Positions 17,536 through 25,493 of a DNA stretch of 64,000 bases are shown in pieces. Made by a program: the position numbers and the translations under genes. This DNA is from Pirellula sp. (lineage in GTDB: Bacteria > Planctomycetota > Planctomycetia > Pirellulales > PNKZ01), in contig PNKZ01000004.1 of assembly GCA_013822735.1 (NCBI GenBank), positions 186,001 through 250,000 of the forward strand, given 5' to 3'. Under the pieces are notes generated by a model. It was not told the DNA's origin. It saw nothing but the letters and a program-made list of their open reading frames with translations, and searched no databases. Numbering within the stretch: position 1 is the first letter of the stretch; every line of letters begins with the position of its first letter.

Positions 17536-19056
17536 ATGCTTCAACTTGTTCGGCACCCTGCGTACGGCACCATGTTTCCCACGCTTCACCAAATCCACAC
17601 ACGAGTCCTCCTCACCGAGCTTGGTGAAACGTTGCAACGCCGGGCGACGCTCGATGACGTGCCCGACGAACTTCTCGACGATTTGGCGCAACAGGGCGTG
17701 AATTGGCTGTGGTTGCTCGGCATCTGGCAAACCGGGCCTGCCGGACGGGAAAAGTCGCGCACCAGTGCCGACTGGCGCGCGGGCTTCCTCGAAGACTTGC
17801 CCGACTACACCGATTTCGACGTCTGTGGTTCGCCGTTCGCCATTTGCAATTACGTGCCGCACGTCGACTTCGGCGGCGTCGAAGGGCTGGCTCGTTTTCG
17901 CGAACGCCTTCGGGCTCGCTCGATACAGCTGATGCTCGACTTCGTACCCAACCACACGGCGCTCGATCATCCCTGGGTCGACGAACATCCGGAATATTTG
18001 GTTCAAGGCACGGATCAAGAATTGCGATCCGAACCGCAAAACTATATTCGTCTCGGCGATAAAATCTTCGCCCACGGGCGCGACCCGTATTTTCCCGGTT
18101 GGCGTGATACGCTGCAGCTCAACTATCGGCATGCAGGCCTGCGGCAAGCGATGATCGATGTGCTGCTTGGCATGACCAAGATGTGCGACGGTATCCGCTG
18201 CGACATGGCCATGCTGCTGCTCCCCAACGTGTTTAAGCGCACGTGGGGTGATCGCTCGCAGCCAAGCGACGGCAGCGATCCGATAGATTCGCCGTTTTGG
18301 CCCGAGGCGATCGACGCGGTACGCGCTCAGCGTGCCGATTTCCTATTTCTTTCCGAGGTTTACTGGGATCTCGAAGCAACGCTCCAAGCGCAAGGGTTTG
18401 ACTACACCTACGACAAATCGTACTACGATCGACTTTGTACCGGCGATGCCGAAGTGGTGCGCGATCACCTCTTGGCCGACGACGAATTTCAGCGCAAGTG
18501 CGCTCGCTTCCTCGAGAACCACGATGAACAGCGCGCCGCGGCGGTTTTTGAACCCTCGATGAGCGAAGCGGCCGCCGTGCTTACCTACACGGTGCCGGGG
18601 ATGCGATTTTTTCACGAAGGACAGTTCGACGGTCGCCGCAAACGAATGAATGTTCATCTTTCGCGCAAAGCGGAAGAATTCCCGAACCCGCTCGTGCTCG
18701 ACTTCTATCGGCGGCTGCTCACTTGCCTGCGGCGCAACGAATTTCGCGAAGGCCGGTGGAAGCTGCTCTCGCATCATGCGGCGTGGGCCGAAAACCCGAC
18801 CTGGCGAAACTTCATCGCTTACGAATGGCGCAACGAAAATCATGAAAAGACCTGGATCGTAGTCAACTACGGCCGGACGCAGGGGCAATGCTACGTCGAA
18901 CCGGCCGATGAATCGCTTCGCGGGCAATCGCTATTGCTCCGCGATCAAATGAGCCGTACCTGGTATCAGCGTGACGGCTACGAACTTTGCGATCGCGGGC
19001 TCTACCTCGACCTTCCGGCTTGGGGCTACCACATTTTCGACGTAAGCGTCACTTAG
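17536..19056 (+). CDS. GH13 alpha-amylase-family glycoside hydrolase or transglycosylase
   Basis: 506 residues from ATG 17536 (ATG 17572 is an alternative giving a clean family start at MFPTLHQIHTR). The four GH13 regions are all present: DFVPNHTALDHPW (I), CDGIRCDMAML with nucleophile Asp223 (II), FLSEVYWD with acid/base Glu274 (III) and FLENHDEQR with Asp330 (IV). No signal peptide is seen, so it probably acts on an internal alpha-glucan or sugar phosphate/sucrose-like substrate. The C-terminal domain is a short beta sandwich. The subfamily, and thus substrate, is not clear. It is transcribed away from the sugar-phosphate operon. Confidence 0.88.
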   Translation: MLQLVRHPAYGTMFPTLHQIHTRVLLTELGETLQRRATLDDVPDELLDDLAQQGVNWLWLLGIWQTGPAGREKSRTSADWRAGFLEDLPDYTDFDVCGSPFAICNYVPHVDFGGVEGLARFRERLRARSIQLMLDFVPNHTALDHPWVDEHPEYLVQGTDQELRSEPQNYIRLGDKIFAHGRDPYFPGWRDTLQLNYRHAGLRQAMIDVLLGMTKMCDGIRCDMAMLLLPNVFKRTWGDRSQPSDGSDPIDSPFWPEAIDAVRAQRADFLFLSEVYWDLEATLQAQGFDYTYDKSYYDRLCTGDAEVVRDHLLADDEFQRKCARFLENHDEQRAAAVFEPSMSEAAAVLTYTVPGMRFFHEGQFDGRRKRMNVHLSRKAEEFPNPLVLDFYRRLLTCLRRNEFREGRWKLLSHHAAWAENPTWRNFIAYEWRNENHEKTWIVVNYGRTQGQCYVEPADESLRGQSLLLRDQMSRTWYQRDGYELCDRGLYLDLPAWGYHIFDVSVT

Positions 19057-19150
19057 TCGGCCGTCGCAACATTTGCCACGTTGAAACCACGGCCGCCCGC
19101 GGCGGGTAGTAGCCTCCGATACGCACGCCCTCACGCAACGCGAGTCTTCC

Positions 19151-19879
19151 ATGCTGCGGCACTCCCTACTCGTTCCCGCGCTGTTCGTCGTCGGCTTCAC
19201 GTTTGCAATATCTTTGTTCTCGCCGACCATCGCTTCGGCCGAAGACGCGGAAGTGCAAACCCTCGGGCTATTACTGTTCGAGGATTTCGAAATCCTTGAC
19301 GCCTGCGGGCCGCTCGAGGTGTGGGGGAATTTGAAGAGCAAAGTTCGCGTCGTTACGGTGGCCGCCAAGAAGGGCTCGATCTCATCTGCCCAAGGGCCGG
19401 CACTTGTGGCGGAGTTTGGCTATGACGATTGCCCAAAGCTCGACATGCTTTTGGTGCCCGGCGGATTAGGTGCATTCCAAACCCTGAAAGATGCTGCAAC
19501 GCTCGAATTCCTGCGCAAGCGTTCGGCTGAAGCGAAGCTCACGATGTCGGTATGCAACGGCGCGTCGCTTCTCGCTGCGGCCGGCTTGCTCGACGGCCGC
19601 CCCGCCACGACCAACAAGGCCTACTGGAAACAATCGACCGCTCCGGGCCCGCAAGTAAAATGGGTACGGCAGGCCCGCTGGGTCGACGACGGGAACGTTG
19701 TTACTTCGTCAGGTGTTTCGGCGGGCATCGATATGACGCTCCACGTCGTCGAGCGCCTCTACGGCCCCGCAACCGCCGACAGATTGGCCGACGAAATCGA
19801 ATACGAGCGTCATCGCGACGCCGACTGGGATCCGTTCGCGGAAAAGAACGCGAAGCCGAAAGGAAGAAAACGCAGCTAG
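19151..19879 (+). CDS. Exported DJ-1/PfpI-family protein
   Basis: 242 residues. A signal peptide (about residues 1-30, ending TIASA) precedes a DJ-1/PfpI domain: LGLLLFEDFEILDACGPLEVW at the first strand, MLLVPGGLG, and the nucleophile elbow MSVCNGASLLAAAGLLDG with Cys135, then RWVDDGNVVTSSGVSAGIDM. This shape, close to the amidase-like domain of AraC-type regulators and isonitrile hydratase relatives, lacks any DNA-binding part. Function within the family ranges from hydratases to glyoxalases and chaperones; none can be chosen. Export of a DJ-1 domain is less usual than a cytosolic location. It converges with tsaB, 9 bases apart. Confidence 0.85.
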   Translation: MLRHSLLVPALFVVGFTFAISLFSPTIASAEDAEVQTLGLLLFEDFEILDACGPLEVWGNLKSKVRVVTVAAKKGSISSAQGPALVAEFGYDDCPKLDMLLVPGGLGAFQTLKDAATLEFLRKRSAEAKLTMSVCNGASLLAAAGLLDGRPATTNKAYWKQSTAPGPQVKWVRQARWVDDGNVVTSSGVSAGIDMTLHVVERLYGPATADRLADEIEYERHRDADWDPFAEKNAKPKGRKRS

Positions 19880-19888
19880 GTTGCACGA

Positions 19889-20581
19889 CTACTGCAAGCC
19901 GTCGCGTTTCTCTTCCGCCGCCGAGAGTCGGCCGTAGTACGGGACCAGATTCCACAGGTCGTCGCGATGTCCTTGCGCGAACAGCCGAGCGCCAACGTTT
20001 GCTACGTACGCGGCTTGCGGTTGCCATAGAACTTCCGGCGCCGCGATCACGCCCGTCGGCAACCGCGCCTTCAGTCGCGCGAGAATCGGCCCCGTAACGA
20101 TTTCGCCGGGCTGAAGTTGTGCGAGCCAGTCGTCAACAGTCGGCAGCGAACACTCCGTAGTTGCGTCTTCGCGCTGCCAACAGCCGTCGGAATCCGTTCG
20201 ATACGATGCTGCAAAAAGTTGGCCGCGGTGCGCATCGAGCACGGCCCAAAGTCGCGCACTGCCTGTCGGTACGGCGCAAGCCAACACATCCAACGAGTTG
20301 ACGCCGATGAGCGCCGCGTCGAGTGCATAGGCCAACGTCTTGGCGGTGGTAACGCCGATGCGCAACCCGGTAAACGAGCCCGGGCCGACCGTGACGGCGA
20401 TCGACTCGACGTCGGTCGGTAGCCAACTAGTGGCGGTGAGAGCGTTTTGAATCGCCGGCGCCAGCGCCTGGGCGCTTCGTTGCCCCGGCTTCAATTCAAC
20501 GCTGTTCAGCGTCGCCGTTGCGTCATCGAACAAAGCGACGCTGCCGCCGAGCCCGCTCGTTTCCAACGCCAGAATGCGCAT
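19889..20581 (-). CDS. tsaB: tRNA threonylcarbamoyladenosine biosynthesis protein TsaB
   Basis: 230 residues of the ASKHA fold. TsaB partners TsaD and TsaE to place the t6A modification on tRNAs that read ANN codons. The start MRILALETSGLGGSVAL, the segment AVTVGPGSFTGLRIGVTTAKTLAYAL and LWAVLDAHRGQLFAASY are characteristic. TsaB itself is not catalytic and serves as dimer platform. It stands alone here; tsaD and tsaE are not in the window. Confidence 0.95.
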   Translation of the reverse strand: MRILALETSGLGGSVALFDDATATLNSVELKPGQRSAQALAPAIQNALTATSWLPTDVESIAVTVGPGSFTGLRIGVTTAKTLAYALDAALIGVNSLDVLACAVPTGSARLWAVLDAHRGQLFAASYRTDSDGCWQREDATTECSLPTVDDWLAQLQPGEIVTGPILARLKARLPTGVIAAPEVLWQPQAAYVANVGARLFAQGHRDDLWNLVPYYGRLSAAEEKRDGLQ

Positions 20582-20878
20582 CGCCCAGAGTCTTCGAGGT
20601 AGATTCGGAAAGAGGAAAAGGGCGTGTCCGACTTCACTTCGCGTGGCCGCGGCAACCCGTACACGGCTCCGCTTGCGCTTGACCGGGAAACCGCGCTAAC
20701 CTAAACTGCTGCTTGCAGTTATATCAACAGTTCGCAAGGAACTTGAAGCCGCCCGGGGACGTACCCCTGGGGTCGCGACCCCTGCGGAGTGTAAACTAAC
20801 GGTCTTTGCACGACGCCTAGCCTACCTCGCCTTGCGTCTGTCGGGTAGTGGCCGTACGCCTTCGGATGTGAGCGACAC
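20582..20878. other. Divergent gap with a 14-base palindrome
   Basis: No gene is seen between tsaB and the phosphoesterase. It contains a perfect palindrome GGGGTCGCGACCCC at 20769-20782, preceded at once by GGGGACGTACCCC (20755-20767), which can form a second small stem. The palindrome sits about 100 bases before the phosphoesterase start and could be an operator for a dimeric regulator or an RNA stem in the leader. Confidence 0.4.
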
Positions 20879-21628
20879 GTGAAACGGGCTCTGATCAGCG
20901 ATATCCATAGTAATCTCGAAGGGCTCGAGGCGGTCCTTAGCGACATCGAAAGCCAGGGGATTACTGAAATCTTCTGCCTCGGCGACGTGATCGGCTATGG
21001 CCCGAACCCGCGCGAATGCATCGACCGCGTGATGCAGTTCGACGTCTGTATCCTCGGCAACCACGACCAAGGAGCACTCTTCGACCCCGAAGGCTTCAAT
21101 TCCGGCGCCGAGCGTGCGATTTTCTGGACGCGCGATCAACTCGAACAAAAGTCAGGCGATCCCGAAGCCAACGCGAAGCGCTGGGAGTTCCTCGGCGAAC
21201 GGCCGCGACTCCATCGCGACAACGGTTTTCTGTTCGTGCACGGCTCGCCGCGCAACCCTCTCAATGAATACGTCTTCCCGGAAGACGTGCACCATCCGAA
21301 AAAGATGGAGAAGCTCTTCTCGCTAGTCGACCGCTATTGCTTCCAAGGCCATACGCATGTGCCGGGCGTTTTCACGCAAGACGGCCGCTTCATTCGGCCG
21401 GAAGAAATGGGCAATCAATTCAAGCTGGGCGATTCGAAGCTGATGGTCAACGTCGGCTCCGTGGGCCAGCCGCGCGACGGCGATTCCCGCTCTTGCTACG
21501 TCATTTTGGAAGACGATCGCCTCGTCTACCGCCGCGTCGAGTATCCGCTCGATCGCACGATCGAAAAAATCTACGCCGTGCCCGAACTCGATAATTTTCT
21601 CGGCGATCGCCTACGTAAAGGCATGTAG
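20879..21628 (+). CDS. Calcineurin-like metallophosphoesterase (YfcE/diadenosine-tetraphosphatase-like)
   Basis: 249 residues from GTG 20879. The full metal-ligand set is visible: [15 protein letters not shown] (Asp-X-His), [18 protein letters not shown] (Gly-Asp), [10 protein letters not shown] (Gly-Asn-His-Asp/Glu), [15 protein letters not shown], and [12 protein letters not shown] (Gly-His-X-His). Proteins of this small group act on phosphodiesters or phosphoserine; substrate unknown. Cytoplasmic. It ends 68 bases before yidC on the same strand. Confidence 0.9.
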   Translation: MKRALISDIHSNLEGLEAVLSDIESQGITEIFCLGDVIGYGPNPRECIDRVMQFDVCILGNHDQGALFDPEGFNSGAERAIFWTRDQLEQKSGDPEANAKRWEFLGERPRLHRDNGFLFVHGSPRNPLNEYVFPEDVHHPKKMEKLFSLVDRYCFQGHTHVPGVFTQDGRFIRPEEMGNQFKLGDSKLMVNVGSVGQPRDGDSRSCYVILEDDRLVYRRVEYPLDRTIEKIYAVPELDNFLGDRLRKGM

Positions 21629-21696
21629 CGCCGCGACACTTCGGGTAGCCGTTCGACCGCGCCCGCCGGGCCGAGTCTTCAGGAGTTTTCCGTTTC

Positions 21697-24045
21697 ATGG
21701 ACAAGCGTTTCGTACTATTCATCGCCCTCACGGTGACCATCCTTTTCGGTCACCAGTGGTTGATGCAAAAGTTTTTCCCTCCGCCGCCGCCCAAGGCAGT
21801 CGAGGTCGTCAAGAAAGATCCGGCCGGCGCGGCGAAGGCCACGGCTTCCGGCACGGCAAAGCCTTCGGCCTCAGGTACGGCGAGCAATGCGCCGAAACCG
21901 GCCGGCGAAGTTTCCGGAGCTGCGGTGAAGCCCGCTGATGGGGCGTCTGCCGCCGCCCCATCCGACGTGCAACCGCAATGGATCACGCTCGGTTCGATGT
22001 CGCACGACAGCCCGTTTCGTATGCTCGTGACGTTGACGAATCGCGGCGCCGCGGTGGAGCGCGCCGAACTCAATCATCCGCGTTATCACGAAGTCGACAA
22101 TTTCAATAAGCTCGGCGGTTATCTCGGTTATCTGGCCGCGGAGAACTTTCCGCCGGCCGATCCCGATAAATCAAAGCCCAAACCCAAGCCGATCGGCTGC
22201 AAGGTCAACGTCGTCGGGCCCGGTACGCCTGCAGAAGCTGCCGGTCTGCAAGCGGGCGACGTCATCACGGCGATCGCCGACCAACCGACGCCGAACCTCG
22301 ACGACTTCGCTACGGCCGTTCGCGGCACGAAGCCGCGCACGAAAGTAAAGCTGAAATACCTTCGCGGCGCCACAGCCGAAAAGCCCGGCGAGACGCGCGA
22401 ATCCGACGTTGAACTGGGGCGTACGCCTCTGCAACTGATTCACCCGGAGTTCAGCGATCCGGCCGAGCCGACGAAGGCCGATCCGCTGTCGTTTATCACG
22501 ACGCTCCAAGACGCGAACGGCGACTCGTTGCCGGTAGAGAAAGCGGAGCTCGACGGCGTCGAACTTTACGACACCACGTGGGAAGTCTTGCCCGCTGATC
22601 CGAAACAACCGAACTCCGTCGCCTTCAAGAAGGCGGTCCCGCAGCGCGGCGTCGAACTGATCAAGCGGTACACGCTCGAACAGCGCGTGCCCGACGCGAA
22701 AACCGACACCGCTCAGGCCTATACGCTTCGGCTCAGCGTCGAATTGAAGAACACCACTGCGAACCCCAGCTTGCTGGCCTATCGCATCGGCGGACCGACG
22801 GGCCTCCCGGTCGAAGGGGCTTGGTATGCCCGCGACACGAAAATCAGTATCGCCGGCGGCGGCGCAGGCATGCGCGATGTGATGTACGGCCAATTCGACA
22901 ACGGCTATGCGACGAACGGCGTGTTTACCTGTACCCAAATCGTGGACAAATCGGCGACGCATCTCACGGAAAAGCCGATCAACTATATCGGCGTTGATGC
23001 GATGTACTTCTGCGCCGCCATGATTCCGCAAAAGGCTGATCCGAATGAGCGCCAGTTTGCGCGCGTCGTGCCGTTGCAAGTTGGGAAGTCGCCCAAAGAA
23101 GCCTATCGACTGAAGGAAACGGACGTCAGCTTTCAACTCATGCGCGCCCCCGTCGAGATTAAGCCGGGCGAATCGCTCAAGGACGAGTTCAAGCTCTTCC
23201 TGGGCCCGAAGGTGCCGGACTTACTCACCGAATACGGAATGGGAGCGCAAATCGACTACGGCTGGTTCGATTGGATCGCCATCCCAATGCTCTATCTGTT
23301 GCACACGTTCTACGGTTGGGTGGGCAACTACGGCATCGCCATCATCATGCTGACGCTCGTCGTCCGCATGGCCATGCACCCGCTGACGCGCAAGCAGGCC
23401 CAAAACGCGCAGAAAATGCAGCAACTCCAGCCGGAGATCAAGAAGCTCGCGGAGAAGTACAAAGGAAAACGCGAGGATCAGGCCCGCGCGCAGCAAGAAC
23501 TCTTTCGCAAGCACAACTACAGCCCGTTCGCCGGCTGCCTGCCGATCTTTATCCAGATTCCGATTTTCGTGGGCCTCTACAACTCGCTGAAGGTCGACGT
23601 CGAACTGCGGCAAGCACCGCTAATCTCGGAAAACATCCGCTGGGCTTCCGACCTCTCCGCGCCCGACATGCTTTGGTACTGGCAACCGGTGATGCCGTTC
23701 TTTGCCGGGGACGACGGTTGGCTCGGCCCGTTCTTGAATCTCTTGCCGTGCATTACGATCGCCCTGTTTCTCTTGCAGAACAAACTGATGATGCCGCCGG
23801 CGACCGACGAACAGACGGCCATGCAGCAAAAAGTCATGAAGTACATGATGGTGTTCATGGGCTTCATGTTCTTCAAGGTTCCCGCCGGCCTCTGCGTCTA
23901 CTTCATCACCGGGAGCATCTGGAGCATTTGCGAAAAGATGCTGTTGCCGAAGCCCAACATGGCGGCGACGCCGGCTTCGGAAGCGGTGATCGACGTGGAA
24001 GTGAAGAAGCCGGGCGAATCGACGAAGCGTTCCAAAAAGCGCTAG
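21697..24045 (+). CDS. yidC: Membrane protein insertase YidC with an embedded PDZ domain
   Basis: 782 residues, far longer than the about 550 of typical YidC. AGGAG lies at 21681-21685. Residues 5-25 are the first membrane span, then a Lys/Pro/Ala-rich linker. The periplasmic domain is split near residues 163-245 by a PDZ-like module (GCKVNVVGPGTPAEAAGLQAG, DVITAIADQPTPNLDDFATAVRG). The insertase domain begins near residue 522: YGWVGNYGIAIIMLTLVVRM holds the groove Arg, followed by the coiled-coil hairpin (QQLQPEIKKLAEKYKGKRED) and CLPIFIQIPIFVGLYNSL. The C-terminal tail is basic (KKPGESTKRSKKR), suiting ribosome contact. It inserts and folds inner-membrane proteins. mnmE follows 40 bases downstream, as in many bacteria. 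Confidence 0.95.
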   Translation: MDKRFVLFIALTVTILFGHQWLMQKFFPPPPPKAVEVVKKDPAGAAKATASGTAKPSASGTASNAPKPAGEVSGAAVKPADGASAAAPSDVQPQWITLGSMSHDSPFRMLVTLTNRGAAVERAELNHPRYHEVDNFNKLGGYLGYLAAENFPPADPDKSKPKPKPIGCKVNVVGPGTPAEAAGLQAGDVITAIADQPTPNLDDFATAVRGTKPRTKVKLKYLRGATAEKPGETRESDVELGRTPLQLIHPEFSDPAEPTKADPLSFITTLQDANGDSLPVEKAELDGVELYDTTWEVLPADPKQPNSVAFKKAVPQRGVELIKRYTLEQRVPDAKTDTAQAYTLRLSVELKNTTANPSLLAYRIGGPTGLPVEGAWYARDTKISIAGGGAGMRDVMYGQFDNGYATNGVFTCTQIVDKSATHLTEKPINYIGVDAMYFCAAMIPQKADPNERQFARVVPLQVGKSPKEAYRLKETDVSFQLMRAPVEIKPGESLKDEFKLFLGPKVPDLLTEYGMGAQIDYGWFDWIAIPMLYLLHTFYGWVGNYGIAIIMLTLVVRMAMHPLTRKQAQNAQKMQQLQPEIKKLAEKYKGKREDQARAQQELFRKHNYSPFAGCLPIFIQIPIFVGLYNSLKVDVELRQAPLISENIRWASDLSAPDMLWYWQPVMPFFAGDDGWLGPFLNLLPCITIALFLLQNKLMMPPATDEQTAMQQKVMKYMMVFMGFMFFKVPAGLCVYFITGSIWSICEKMLLPKPNMAATPASEAVIDVEVKKPGESTKRSKKR

Positions 24046-24085
24046 TTCCTTCGGCGGTCGGCATTGCGAGGCTTAGCGATTCGTC

Positions 24086-25447
24086 ATGTTCGACGCCGAC
24101 GAAACGATTGCCGCCGTGGCCTCCGCGCCCGGCGGCGCGATGCGCGGTATTGTGCGAGTGAGCGGACCGTGCGCCGTCGCTTGCGTCGAAGAGTTGCTGG
24201 TCGACGGCGGGCAACGTGCGGCACTGCGGAACTTGTCGCAACCAAATCGACTCGCGGTCGCGCTGCGGTTACCGCAGTTCGCGACTCCGCTACCCTGCGA
24301 TCTATACTGTTGGCCCGGCGTGCGCAGCTACACGCGAGCGCCTACGGCGGAGATTCACGCCGTGGGTTCGGCGCCGGTCATTGACGCGATCTTGGAAGCG
24401 GTCTGTCGGCAAGGCGCTCGCCCTGCTCGGCCCGGTGAATTCACGCTCCGCGCTTTTTTGGCGGGTCGCATCGACCTCACGCAAGCCGAGGCCGTGCTGG
24501 GCGTGATCGACGCCGCGGATCGCGACCAGTTGCAAACCGCCTTGAAGCAGATGGCAGGCGGACTCGCGATGCCGCTCGGCGCGCTGCGCAGCGATCTGCT
24601 CGATCTCACGGCCGAACTTGAAGCCGGCCTCGACTTCGTCGAAGAAGATATTCAATTCCTCGCCCGCGAGGATCTGGTGCGACGGCTCTCCGCGGCCTCG
24701 GCCGCCGTCGAAGCCCTACGAGAGCAACTCGGCAGTCGCGGCGAAGCGGTGCAGGTTCCGCGAGTCGCCATCGTCGGAGCTCCCAACGCCGGCAAGAGCA
24801 GTCTGTTCAACACATTGGTCGGGCGCTACGCGGCGCTAGTGTCGCCGCAGGCCGGCACGACGCGCGACTACCTCACTGCACGACTTTCTCTCGGCACATT
24901 GCCGATCGAGCTTGTCGACACGGCAGGAGTAGCGGACTTGGCGCTCGATCGAATTGACGAAGCGGCGCAACGCGCGACGGCCGACCAGGCTCGCACGGCC
25001 GCCCTGACGCTGCTGTGCCTCGATGCCGCGCAGCCGCCGTCCGCGCGACCGAGAAATGCCACAACCACCCGACAGATCATCGTCTGGACCAAAGCCGATC
25101 TGGCGCCTCACCGTGAGGCCGCTCAGGTGCAAGTCGCCTCCGACTTGCACGTCAGCGCGACGACGGGCTCCGGAATCGAGCGGCTGATCTCCGCAATCGT
25201 CGCGCATCTGCAAGACGCGGCGCCCGGCGAAGTCGTCGCAACCACCGCCGCGCGCTGCCGCGACAGCCTCGCACGAGCCGCCTATGCGCTGTCGGCAGCC
25301 GTGGAGCAGGCCCTCGGGCGTCACGGAGAAGAACTCATCGCGGCCGAAATCCGTCTCGCCCTCGACGAACTCGGACAGATACTCGGCGCCGTCTACACCG
25401 ACGATATTCTCGACCGCATCTTCAGCCGCTTTTGCATCGGCAAATAA
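24086..25447 (+). CDS. mnmE: tRNA uridine-5-carboxymethylaminomethyl modification GTPase MnmE
   Basis: 453 residues, the family's normal size. With MnmG it modifies U34 of certain tRNAs. The N-terminal folate-binding domain has DETIAAVASAPGGAMRGIVRVSG and RPARPGEFTLRAFLAGRIDL. The G domain inserted in the helical domain shows G1 GAPNAGKSSLFN, G2 region AGTTRDYLTA, G3 DTAGVAD, and G4 TKAD. The protein ends in the invariant CIGK, whose Cys is required. It follows yidC on the same strand. Confidence 0.97.
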   Translation: MFDADETIAAVASAPGGAMRGIVRVSGPCAVACVEELLVDGGQRAALRNLSQPNRLAVALRLPQFATPLPCDLYCWPGVRSYTRAPTAEIHAVGSAPVIDAILEAVCRQGARPARPGEFTLRAFLAGRIDLTQAEAVLGVIDAADRDQLQTALKQMAGGLAMPLGALRSDLLDLTAELEAGLDFVEEDIQFLAREDLVRRLSAASAAVEALREQLGSRGEAVQVPRVAIVGAPNAGKSSLFNTLVGRYAALVSPQAGTTRDYLTARLSLGTLPIELVDTAGVADLALDRIDEAAQRATADQARTAALTLLCLDAAQPPSARPRNATTTRQIIVWTKADLAPHREAAQVQVASDLHVSATTGSGIERLISAIVAHLQDAAPGEVVATTAARCRDSLARAAYALSAAVEQALGRHGEELIAAEIRLALDELGQILGAVYTDDILDRIFSRFCIGK

Positions 25448-25493
25448 AACGCGCCGAAACGAGCCCGGTTCTTATTCACGAGCCGACCGCCGA

